Shown here: positions 10,043 to 17,833 of the stretch, piece by piece
Layout: every line of letters starts with the position of its first letter
Position numbering within the stretch: the first letter of the stretch is position 1
NCBI GenBank assembly: GCA_947629005.1
Contig: CANRCD010000005.1
Location: forward strand, 1 to 64,000
DNA length: 64,000 bases
DNA from: an uncultured Clostridia bacterium
GTDB taxonomy: Bacteria; Bacillota; Clostridia; UMGS1883
Reading direction: 5' to 3'
Made by a program: the position numbers and the translations under genes
The notes under the pieces: model-generated
What the model saw: the letters and a program-made list of their open reading frames with translations, nothing else
Database searches by the model: none
Told to the model about the DNA's origin: nothing

Positions 10043-11852
10043 TTTTTGCTCTCCTTTCACTTTTTCCCTTTATTTCGGGCCTGATAAGGCACTTTTCGCC
10101 AAAGCCTATCAAATCTCGGCGGCCGGCCTTTATGAGCGCCTCTCGCACGAGCTTATAGTTTTCGGGCCGCGACCACTGGAGCAGGGCCCGCTGCATGGCT
10201 TTTTCGTGCGGATCGCGGGGGACGTATACGCGCTTCATGGTTCGCGGGTCGAGGCCGGTATAGAACATTGCCGTGCTAAGCGTGCCGGGAGTTGGATAAA
10301 AATCCTGCACCTGCTCGGGATGGATTTTGTTTTCTTTCAGATACAGAGCCAACTCAACGGCGTCGTTTATGGTGCTGCCGGGGTGGCTGCTCATAAGATA
10401 GGGCACAAGGTACTGCTCCTTGCCGGCCTCGCGGCTGATAGCGTAGAACTTGTCCTTAAATTTATTATAGACCTTAACATTGGGCTTGCCCATATAACGC
10501 AGCACATTGTCGCTGATATGCTCGGGCGCGACCTTTAGCTGCCCGCTGACATGGTGGGCGCAGAGCTCGCGGAAGAAGGTGTCGTCCTTGTCGGCAAGGC
10601 AGTAGTCGTAACGTATGCCGCTTCTGACAAAGACCTTTTTCACCCTGGGTATGGCGCGGAGCTTATGCAGAAGCTCCACATAGTCGCTGTGATCGACCTT
10701 AGCGTTGGGGCAGACCGAGGGGTATAGGCACTGGCGGTCGCGGCAGGCCCCGCTTTTGAGTTGCTTATCGCAGGCGGGCGCGCGGAAGTTTGCCGTGGGG
10801 CCGCCCACGTCGTGAATATAGCCCTTGAAGTCCTTGTCCCAGACGAAGCTCTCGGCCTCGCGCAGTATCGAGGCATGGCTGCGGGACTGTATTATCCTGC
10901 CCTGATGGAAGGTGATGGCGCAGAACGAACAGCCTCCGAAGCAGCCGCGGCTGCTGGTTAAGGAAAATTTCACCTCGTCGTAGGCCGGCACACCGCCCTC
11001 GCCGTCGTAGCTCGGGTGCCAAGCGCGTTCATAGGGCAAGGCGTAGATTCTGTCCATCTCGCTCTGGCTGAGAGGCGGACTCATGGGGTTCTGCACCACG
11101 TATTTATCGCCGTGCCTCTGCGCCAGTACGGCCCCGCGGATAGGGTCCTGCTCGCGATACTGTATGGCCGCTGCTTCGGCGTACTTCGTCTTGTCGTCGC
11201 GGGTTTCCTCAAAGGAGGGCAGCGTTATGGCGGTTCGCGGAGGTTCGTCGGCGATGTAGCAGGTTCCGCGTATGTTGGTGATAAGGTTCACCGGCGTTCC
11301 CTCGGCCAGAGCGTCGGCAATCTGGACGATGCTTTTTTCGCCCATGCCAAAGGAGATGAGATCAGCTCTACTGTCAAAAATTATGCTTCGGCGCACCTTG
11401 TCGCTCCAATAGTCGTAGTGGGCGAAGCGGCGCAGGCTGGCCTCGGTGCCGCCGATAATGAGCGGAATTTTGCCGAAGGCCCTCCGCACAAGGCTGCCGT
11501 AAACTATCGTTGCGCGGTCGGGGCGTTTGCCTGCCTTGCCGCCGGGCGAATAAACGTCCTCGCTGCGCTTCCTTTTCGCGGCGGTATAGTGATTAACCAT
11601 CGAATCTATCACCCCGCCGGAAATCAGCGCTCCGAGCCTCGGCCTCCCGAAGCGCGTCAGAGAGTCCGGTGTGGAAACGTCGGGCTGGGCGCATATCGCC
11701 ACGCGATAGCCCTCGGCCTCCAAAAGGCGGCTGAGGATGGCAGTGCCAAAGGAGGGGTGGTCAACGTAAGCGTCGGCGCTGATGAATAAAAAATCGTAAT
11801 AGTCCCAGCCGCGTGCGTCCATGTCAGCCTTCGATACGGGCAAAAAAGCCAT
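9948..11852 (-). CDS. YgiQ family radical SAM protein
   Basis: The 634-residue protein has the radical SAM cluster motif [12 protein letters not shown] (CxxxCxxC), the N-terminal [19 protein letters not shown] typical of the YgiQ family, [20 protein letters not shown], and [12 protein letters not shown]. The substrate is not known for this family. A basic, glycine-rich tail (last about 40 residues) carries the folD ribosome site and start. I choose ATG 11852 (MAFLPVSK), 4 nt after AGGAGG, rather than the upstream ATG at 11903 that lacks a site. It is likely co-transcribed with folD. Confidence 0.9.
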   Translation of the reverse strand: MAFLPVSKADMDARGWDYYDFLFISADAYVDHPSFGTAILSRLLEAEGYRVAICAQPDVSTPDSLTRFGRPRLGALISGGVIDSMVNHYTAAKRKRSEDVYSPGGKAGKRPDRATIVYGSLVRRAFGKIPLIIGGTEASLRRFAHYDYWSDKVRRSIIFDSRADLISFGMGEKSIVQIADALAEGTPVNLITNIRGTCYIADEPPRTAITLPSFEETRDDKTKYAEAAAIQYREQDPIRGAVLAQRHGDKYVVQNPMSPPLSQSEMDRIYALPYERAWHPSYDGEGGVPAYDEVKFSLTSSRGCFGGCSFCAITFHQGRIIQSRSHASILREAESFVWDKDFKGYIHDVGGPTANFRAPACDKQLKSGACRDRQCLYPSVCPNAKVDHSDYVELLHKLRAIPRVKKVFVRSGIRYDYCLADKDDTFFRELCAHHVSGQLKVAPEHISDNVLRYMGKPNVKVYNKFKDKFYAISREAGKEQYLVPYLMSSHPGSTINDAVELALYLKENKIHPEQVQDFYPTPGTLSTAMFYTGLDPRTMKRVYVPRDPHEKAMQRALLQWSRPENYKLVREALIKAGRRDLIGFGEKCLIRPEIKGKSERRAKNGSTNSGRKGPVGQNKGGAPHRGRRPDGKGR

Positions 11853-11909
11853 TGCGCCTCCTCCTTTTTTACATAAATACCGTGGTTTTTGCCAATAATA
11901 CACACATAT

Positions 11910-11938
11910 ATTCTAACAGGCTTTCCGCCGGTTGTCAA
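11910..11938 (-). promoter_or_regulatory. SigA-type promoter of ygiQ-folD
   Basis: Minus-strand TTGACA (11933-11938) and TAGAAT (11910-11915) with a 17-nt spacer, about 58 nt upstream of the ygiQ ATG. It lies back-to-back with the DUF421 gene. Confidence 0.78.
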
Positions 11939-11955
11939 GAGAAAGGGTGCATTTT

Positions 11956-12636
11956 ATGGCGGTATTGTTCTTTCGCACGCTCGTGCTTTATATACTTGTG
12001 GTGGCCGCGCTGCGCGTCATGGGCAAGCGGCAGCTCGGCGAGCTTCAGCCTTCGGAGCTGGTCGTTGCAATCATGATAAGCGATTTGGCGGCTATCCCCA
12101 TCGAGGAGCGTTCCACAAGTATGCTTGAGGGCGTCGTCCCAATTCTGACGCTTGTGGTTATGGAGCTCATTTTTTCGGTTCTTGTCATCAAAAGCGAGTT
12201 TTTCCGCTCGGTACTGACAGGCCGGCCGGCGCTTATAATCAAAAATGGAAAAATTCAACAGGGCGTGCTGCGCCGCCTGCGACTCAGCATAGACGATTTG
12301 CTGGAGCAGCTTCGCCTTATGGGTTACAGCGATATTTCCGAGGTCAATACAGTGTTACTGGAGACCAACGGGCAGATATCCGTCATTCCAAGGGAAATCA
12401 GCCGTCCGGCCACTCCAAAGGACCTTGGCCTAACGCCCACGCAGACTCATCTTCCCCACACTGTCATAGCTGACGGCAAGCTCCGCCAAAGCGGACTTGA
12501 GGCCGCGAATATTACCGAAGAGCGCGTTATGGAGCTGCTTAAGAAAAAAAAGATTCGTTCCACCAAAGACGTGTTTTATATGAACGTCACCGACGACGGC
12601 GGCGTATTTATCGAGCCGAAGGATAAAACGCGGTAG
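11956..12636 (+). CDS. DUF421 / YetF family membrane protein
   Basis: The 226-residue protein has three N-terminal membrane segments (FFRTLVLYILVVAALRVMGKRQLGEL, SELVVAIMISDLAAIP, ILTLVVMELIFSVLVI) followed by the cytosolic DUF421 domain (PALIIKNGKIQQGVLRRLRLSIDDLLEQLR...DISEVNTVLLETNGQISV). This is the pattern of YetF/YdfR/YkjA proteins; related proteins are linked to spores in Bacillus, but the biochemical function is unknown. I choose ATG 11956; an in-frame TTG exists at 11932. Confidence 0.9.
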   Translation: MAVLFFRTLVLYILVVAALRVMGKRQLGELQPSELVVAIMISDLAAIPIEERSTSMLEGVVPILTLVVMELIFSVLVIKSEFFRSVLTGRPALIIKNGKIQQGVLRRLRLSIDDLLEQLRLMGYSDISEVNTVLLETNGQISVIPREISRPATPKDLGLTPTQTHLPHTVIADGKLRQSGLEAANITEERVMELLKKKKIRSTKDVFYMNVTDDGGVFIEPKDKTR

Positions 12637-12750
12637 CGCGGCGCTGTGGCCTTTATGCGCTAACAATGGCAAACCCTTCACAGTATGGGTGTGCATTGCG
12701 CTCCCTTCGGATGAGGGCCTAAACGCAATATTTACAATAATGAACCACAC

Positions 12751-12775
12751 AAAAAGGGCCCCGAAAGGGGCCCTT
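12751..12775 (-). terminator. Rho-independent terminator of cassette B
   Basis: A 9-bp stem (AAGGGCCCC / GGGGCCCTT read on the minus strand) with a 4-nt loop and a T run. It is a near copy of the cassette A terminator in opposite orientation, sharing the CAGCGAAGGGCCCC run. Confidence 0.86.
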
Positions 12776-12788
12776 CGCTGTTTTGTGG

Positions 12789-12950
12789 TTATTCGGCGTT
12801 AAAGCCTTTCCACATCTCGTATTGCGCTGAAGTGTCATCTGCAACGACCTTGGTAAATGTGTTTTTATCCGTAACGCCAAGGGAATTCATAATCACATCA
12901 GCCTGACCGAGTTCAACTGTGTTGACCTCGGGAGCAATAAATTTCTTCAT
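12789..12950 (-). CDS. 53-residue conserved peptide, cassette B
   Basis: This is the homologue of the peptide at 2982-3143: same length, 33 of 53 residues identical, including MKKFI, PE, TDK, TSAQY and MWKG. The ATG lies behind AAGGAGG in a spacer nearly identical to that of cassette A and only 14 nt after the stop of the truncated surface-protein gene. It has no cysteine, signal peptide or membrane segment. Conservation of the peptide, its spacing and its terminator, while the large gene has diverged or broken, suggests the peptide is under selection. Function is not known. Confidence 0.8.
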   Translation of the reverse strand: MKKFIAPEVNTVELGQADVIMNSLGVTDKNTFTKVVADDTSAQYEMWKGFNAE

Positions 12951-12964
12951 GGTTTTCGCCCTCC

Positions 12965-13972
12965 TTATATCTCTTCAACAAAGTCTACCAAACCGGTCTC
13001 GTCGGCTATTTTGGATACCTCGTCGGGCTCAAAAACAAATTCGATTTCCTCAAGGAATATATCCTCAAGTTCCTCCATATCGCCTGAGGTAATGGTTATC
13101 GTTACTGACTTGCCGTCATCGGCGACCACTGCGGTAGCATTAGCTATGGTGGTTATTGTTTTGGCATTGGCAAAGGATAAACCGGCATTGCTGGTAATAT
13201 CCGTAATCGTTACGGTCAGGGTGTTTTTTGCGCTGGATTTAAGAGTAAGAACATCTTTTACCTCGTCGGTGAGCCTATACTTGAGAGTATCCTCAGCACT
13301 ATCGTCAGCTATCAAATACAGGCCACCGTCATTAAGCACGGTGTTGATCGCATCAATCTGCTCGGCTGCAATGATATCTCCCTCGCCGATGCTGGCAATA
13401 GCCCTCATAACAAGGCCGTAGACACTGGCCTTAGTGCTGTCATTCCCGCCTTTAACCCTTGCGGAGTAAATCGCGTTGGAACTTGCGGGCTTAACGGCAA
13501 CGCCGTTAACAGAGCCGCTTGCGACAACTTCTGCATTGGCGGCAGCGCTTTCTGCATTGGCGGCGTTGAATACGCTTACGCTATATGTAGTGTCGGTCTT
13601 AGCGTTTTCAAACAGGAAATCAACGGTGAAAGCATTCTCGTTCCAGCCAAGAGCAGGAATAAGATCTACGGGCGCAGGAATGAGACTGATGTCGTCTGTA
13701 AGGCCCCAAAGGATGTTGTGGCCATTGCAAAGCAACACGACCTTATTGTTGCCTTTGGCCTTCTCGGTTATTTTTGCAGTGTCTACATCGGTAATATGAT
13801 TTCCAAAGGTTTTTTGGTTGCTATCGTTTGTGCCTTTGCCGGTAGTAATGATATTGTTTTGTATGGCCTTGTATACTGCGGCTCTATCGGCTATATCAAG
13901 AGCGCTAAACTCTTCAAGACTAATTGCCGCGATATAGGTGTGGCTTGCGCCATTTCCTTGATAGCGATTCAA
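12965..13972 (-). CDS. 5'-truncated surface-protein tail carrying the cassette C-terminal module
   Basis: The 335-residue frame has no ATG near its 5' end; the nearest start is TTG at 13972, with no ribosome site, and the open frame runs to a stop at 14015-14017. The sequence just before the TTG (FSSEIIAGL) reads as normal protein, so the 5' end looks cut off. The C-terminal 200 residues match the last module of the 984-residue protein (SVYGLVMRA, AEQIDAIN, NDGGLY, IFLEEIEFVFEP, FVEEI). No signal peptide remains, so export of the present product is unlikely. It precedes the 53-residue peptide by 14 nt. I read it as the tail half of a gene whose head now lies inverted at 14039-15088. Confidence 0.65.
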   Translation of the reverse strand: MNRYQGNGASHTYIAAISLEEFSALDIADRAAVYKAIQNNIITTGKGTNDSNQKTFGNHITDVDTAKITEKAKGNNKVVLLCNGHNILWGLTDDISLIPAPVDLIPALGWNENAFTVDFLFENAKTDTTYSVSVFNAANAESAAANAEVVASGSVNGVAVKPASSNAIYSARVKGGNDSTKASVYGLVMRAIASIGEGDIIAAEQIDAINTVLNDGGLYLIADDSAEDTLKYRLTDEVKDVLTLKSSAKNTLTVTITDITSNAGLSFANAKTITTIANATAVVADDGKSVTITITSGDMEELEDIFLEEIEFVFEPDEVSKIADETGLVDFVEEI

Positions 13973-14038
13973 ACCAGCGATTATTTCTGACGAAAAACCG
14001 GCCTTGCGGAAACATTAAGAAGGAGGTTAATTTTAACT

Positions 14039-15088
14039 ATGAACAGGACAAAAATTTTGGCTATGATTATGGCATTTGCTATTGTCATGGTCGTCGTATT
14101 TGCTATCGGAATTGTTGCCGTAGCAAGCGAAAATCTCGCTTCGTATGAAGGACTAGGCCCAGAGAACAGCTGGTTTGCCACAGCCAATCAAAACAACAAC
14201 AATAAAAATACTAACCTTGGCCAAAATTTCAGCGGACATCTAAAAATAGAATTCGACCTAATGTACCCTGAAACGCCAGACAGCAGTACACTTATTGCAT
14301 TCTCAAAAGACAACGGCACATTCGGCAATGCGGAAATATCTATCCAAGGCTGAAATTTAAATAATGTAAATTTTCATTTAACAAGTGATACGTATGCCGG
14401 ATCGTTTGCAATTGAACTTAACCATATGTACCATCTAGTTTTGGAAACCACCGTTCCCGAAAACACATATAGTGCTCAAGTAACGGACGCCATTACGGGC
14501 GAGGCTGTTATGATAACGCATTCTGGCGACGGAGAAGCTGTTACAAAGCTTGAAAGTATTTCCTACAGAAATAATGGTATAGATGCTATCAACTCTATGG
14601 TTATGCTTCAGAACGACGGTCGTAATGATTCGTCTAATAACCGAGCTAGACTTACGAATCTTAAAATTTATGAGTTTGACGTACCCTCCAAGGAAATTAC
14701 GGTAAACTACACGTGCGACGGCCAATTGGTCGGCACAGCAAAGGTACACGTTAAATCTGACGCGAATGAGTATTCAGTAGCAAAAAATGCTTTGGTGAAC
14801 GGTACGAACGCAAAATATTATATTGAATCGGAACAGACCATCACTATTGAATGCGACACTGTTACCGTGCTGGTTAAATCACTTGGCAGTTGTTCTAAAT
14901 CCGTGATAACAAGCTTTGGGACGCTGACGCTGGCATTGGCAACGGCGCCAACGGCACAAACAGTTTCTGTGCCTTCAACTGGGGTGTGCTTGGCACTTAT
15001 GACAGAATGGGGGGTTGCCATTGTTGACGTTCCCTCTATTGGAGCCGAGGATGTGTTCAATATTATCGCGATTAATGCAGGCAACTGA
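14039..15088 (+). pseudogene. Broken surface-protein head with decayed signal peptide
   Basis: A gene start behind AAGGAGG (14031-14037 region) encodes MNRTKILAMIM..., clearly related to the start of the 984-residue protein but with the cleavage region altered. Translation stops at an in-frame TGA (14351-14353). After it the same frame continues with sequence resembling residues 600-755 of the intact protein (RLTNLKIYEF), then a MucBP-like stretch (KEITVNYTCDGQLVGTAK). From about 14890 to 15005 another frame reads better (DNKLWDADAGIGNG, FCAFNWGVLGTYDR), returning to the first frame at a run of six G. One stop and two compensating frameshifts point to decay, or to sequencing error in part. 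No C-terminal module follows. Confidence 0.68.
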
Positions 15089-15606
15089 GCTAACGAGCGG
15101 TAGCCGGTAAAATTTTGAACGGAACAAGCAAGTATGGTATTATAGATTATTATTAGATATACAGTTGCTTTATCGTGCATATATTAATGATCTAACATTA
15201 ATTGTAACACATTATATTTTATATCTCATCTTAAGACTTGCCGCTTTTTAACATTAAAACGGCGAGTAAAATGTACATTTTAGAAAAAGTTTTTTCCGCA
15301 AAAATTTTGCTTTAAATTTTGCTTTAAAAATTAGTGCGAATTAATGAGAAAATATGATATATTTTTCTGTGCGTGTATATCGGACGGGCGGCGGAGCAAG
15401 AGCCGCGAGGGACAATTTTTTAAAAAATTGTAACAAATAACAAAAACAGTTGCATTACCGTTGGATTTATGCTAAAATTATGATGTATGTTTATATACGC
15501 GTACTGCGCGCTTTGCGCAGCGCGGAAGCCATGAGAGGCGAAAAAGCCCGCGGGAATGCCCGCGCGGCGAGGAAACTCGTTCACAATCGGTGAAAGGAGA
15601 AAAATT
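15089..15606. other. AT-rich intergenic region with palindromes and a leader
   Basis: No gene is visible. The first 350 nt are strongly AT-rich and contain two perfect palindromes: a 16-nt one at 15267-15282 (TAAAATGT/ACATTTTA) and a 20-nt one at 15412-15431 (ACAATTTTTT/AAAAAATTGT). From 15479 to 15606 lies a GC-rich, hairpin-prone leader of the hemolysin III gene that matches no riboswitch I recognise. Confidence 0.5.
15450..15478 (+). promoter_or_regulatory. SigA-type promoter of the hemolysin III gene
   Basis: TTGCAT (15450-15455), a 17-nt spacer and TAAAAT (15473-15478). The resulting leader is about 120 nt. Confidence 0.68.
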
Positions 15607-16269
15607 ATGACTACAGCGGCAAGGCGTCGGGGAAAGCTGTATTCCGTCGGCGAGGAAATATTCAGCTCGGTATCGCACGGCATAGGCGCGCTTATCGGCG
15701 TCGCCGCGCTGGCGCTGATGGTGGTTTTTGCCGCCCGCGCTCACAACATTTACGGCGTGGTGAGCGGCGCGATTTACGGCTCAACCATGATAATTCTTTT
15801 TACAATGAGCACGCTCTACCACGCTATTCAGGCCCCTCGGGCGAAAAAGGTTTTCCGTGTGATGGATCATTGCAGCATATATCTGCTTATCGCCGGAACC
15901 TATACTCCCATAACGCTTTGCACGGTACGCCAGCACGGCGGCTGGGTGATGTTCGGCGTGGTGTGGGGAGTGACGGTGCTGGGCATTGTGCTCAACTCTA
16001 TCAGCCTTGAAAAATTTAAGCTGGTAAGCCTTATCAGCTACATTGTCATGGGCTGGGCTGTCGTCGCAATGATTGGGCCCATCAGGGCCGCTCTTCCCGC
16101 GGCCGGCATTTGGCTGCTGGTTTCCGGCGGGTTGGTATACATGGTCGGCGTAGTGTTTTATTGCATGAAAAAAATAGCCTATATGCACTCTATATGGCAC
16201 CTGTTCGTACTGGGAGGAAGTATTCTGCACTTTTTGTGCATACTGCTTTACGTGATGCCGGTCAAGTAA
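15607..16269 (+). CDS. Hemolysin III / YqfA family membrane protein (PAQR-like)
   Basis: The 220-residue seven-span protein contains the hemolysin III signatures EEIFSSVSHGIGALIG near the N-terminus, STLYHAI, MDHCSIYLLIAGTYTP and the C-terminal HSIWHLFVLGGSILHF, whose conserved histidines and aspartate suggest the PAQR-type metal site. The molecular role in bacteria is uncertain. I start at ATG 15607 (MTTAARRRG) behind AAAGGAG. A MITE-like element begins at its stop codon. Confidence 0.92.
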   Translation: MTTAARRRGKLYSVGEEIFSSVSHGIGALIGVAALALMVVFAARAHNIYGVVSGAIYGSTMIILFTMSTLYHAIQAPRAKKVFRVMDHCSIYLLIAGTYTPITLCTVRQHGGWVMFGVVWGVTVLGIVLNSISLEKFKLVSLISYIVMGWAVVAMIGPIRAALPAAGIWLLVSGGLVYMVGVVFYCMKKIAYMHSIWHLFVLGGSILHFLCILLYVMPVK

Positions 16270-16502
16270 ACGCTGATTAAATCTGGCGCGTTGACTGGCG
16301 AGAAAAATTTTCACGAGGCAAGGCAAAAAGCCCAGGGATACTTTATGTATTCCGAGAATAAGGGGCCCAAAAAAACTCAAGCGCTTGAGTTTTTGGGAAA
16401 GAGGAGGAGCAAAGTCTCCCTTTGCGACGACGATAACGCGGCATCGGGGAAATTTGGCCGACAAGCGACGTGCCAAGCAAAAGCGTGATTTAATCAGCGT
16501 TT
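16268..16502 (+). mobile_element. MITE-like element with 16-bp terminal inverted repeats
   Basis: Perfect 16-bp inverted ends (AAACGCTGATTAAATC at 16268-16283 and its complement at 16487-16502) bound a 235-bp stretch with no coding capacity. Inside is a 24-nt perfect palindrome at 16371-16394 (arms AAAAACTCAAGC / GCTTGAGTTTTT). The left end overlaps the last two bases of the hemolysin stop codon. I cannot identify a target duplication with confidence. Its transposase family is unknown. Confidence 0.6.
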
Positions 16503-16549
16503 GCTTTAGGCGTGACCGATATATTTTTACTACCGAAAGGAAGATTGTT

Positions 16550-17833
16550 TTGGAACCCCTGCCTGTCTGTTTGACTATAGTCGGACTATTCATTCTCTGC
16601 GGCTTTTTTACGGTGATGACTGCGGCGCTTGACGACGTGAGCCTCTCGCTGCTCCAGAAGGAGCCCGAGGACCGGCGCTGCCGGACGCTGCTTAAGCTTA
16701 AGGAAAACGAGACGGCGTTTTTGTCCGTCTGCCGCTTTTGGACGACGCTGCTTCTGCTCGCGGCAGGCGCGGTGGGAGCCGTGGGCTTTGCCCGAACGGC
16801 TCCGCTTTACGCGGCGCTTATCGTGCTGGCGGCGGCCTTTGCGGGTATTGTAATTGTGTGGCTGGCCCCGCTGCGCATTGCGCTTAAGAACGCCGAACCG
16901 ATTGCCCGCGCCCTTGCGCCGGTTATGCGCGTGGTGTATATTGCGACGAGTCCGGTCGTGGCCGCGGCCCAGTGGCTGGCGCGGCTGCTGGCCGTTATGG
17001 GCGGAGTGGCTCCTGACGAGGAGCTCAGCGACATAACCGAGGAGGAAATTCGTCTGATGGTGGACATAGGCTCGGAGAGCGGCGCGATTGCCCCCGAGGA
17101 AAAGGAGTTCATCGAAAACATCTTTGAATTTGACACAATGAGCGCCGCCGACGTGATGACGCACCGCACCGACGTGGCCGTTTTAAAGCTTGGGGACGAT
17201 CCCAGAGAATGGGAGAAAATCGTGCGCGACACGGGCTTTTCGCGCTTTCCGGTCTGCGGTGATAAAATCGACAATATTGTGGGTGTGGTTCACGCGAGGG
17301 AGCTTTACGAGTTCCTTTACGACGGCAGCGGCAAGGCGGCCGATATAATCCGTCCGGCTTATGTGGTGCCCGAGACCGTCTCGGCGGACATACTTTTCCG
17401 CAATATGCAGAAGGAGAAAAACCACATGGCCATCGTGGCCGACGAGTACGGCGGCTTCAGCGGTATAGTTACGCTGGACGACCTGCTGGAGGAGCTTGTG
17501 GGCCAGATAATGGACGAAAAGGAGGAGCAGCTTGAGGACGCTCCGCCTATAATCAAGCTTGACGAAAACACATGGTCTATTGACGGCACCGCTCCGCTGG
17601 ACGACGTTTCCGAGGAGCTCGGGGTGGAGCTGCCCACCGAGGAATACGGAACGATTGGCGGGCTGATTTTTGCCCAGATGGACAAAATACCCGACGACGG
17701 CCTGACCTTCGAGGTCGAGGCCTACGGCCTTGTGATGAAGGTAGTGAAGATTTCCGATAGGCGCATTGAGCGGGTGTTGGTCTGCATAGCCGAACCCGCC
17801 GGGGAGTTGGAAAACAGTGAAATTACAGAATAA
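16550..17833 (+). CDS. CNNM/CorC (HlyC/CorC) family membrane protein with CBS domains
   Basis: The 427-residue protein has an N-terminal CNNM transmembrane domain (four hydrophobic segments, about 1-140), an ITEEEIRLMVDIGSESGAI linker, paired CBS domains (about 205-325, with SRFPVCGDKIDNIVGVVHARELYEFL and NHMAIVADEYGGFSGIVTLDDLLEELVG), and a CorC_HlyC C-terminal domain (GTIGGLIFAQMDKIPDDGLTFE). The family is linked to Mg2+/Co2+ handling. Start chosen at TTG 16550, 10 nt after GAAAGGA; the frame reads back into the MITE-like element, so longer starts are unlikely. The next gene overlaps its end by 17 nt. Confidence 0.88.
   Translation: MEPLPVCLTIVGLFILCGFFTVMTAALDDVSLSLLQKEPEDRRCRTLLKLKENETAFLSVCRFWTTLLLLAAGAVGAVGFARTAPLYAALIVLAAAFAGIVIVWLAPLRIALKNAEPIARALAPVMRVVYIATSPVVAAAQWLARLLAVMGGVAPDEELSDITEEEIRLMVDIGSESGAIAPEEKEFIENIFEFDTMSAADVMTHRTDVAVLKLGDDPREWEKIVRDTGFSRFPVCGDKIDNIVGVVHARELYEFLYDGSGKAADIIRPAYVVPETVSADILFRNMQKEKNHMAIVADEYGGFSGIVTLDDLLEELVGQIMDEKEEQLEDAPPIIKLDENTWSIDGTAPLDDVSEELGVELPTEEYGTIGGLIFAQMDKIPDDGLTFEVEAYGLVMKVVKISDRRIERVLVCIAEPAGELENSEITE

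Noticed and set aside
14351-14353. TGA as selenocysteine or Trp codon in the cassette B head
   Set aside because: TGA serves as the stop of many genes here, no SECIS-like hairpin is evident after it, and further frameshifts downstream fit decay better.
15479-15606. Riboswitch in the hemolysin III leader
   Set aside because: The GC-rich hairpins do not match the conserved cores of manganese, magnesium, or other riboswitch classes I know; kept only as an unexplained leader.
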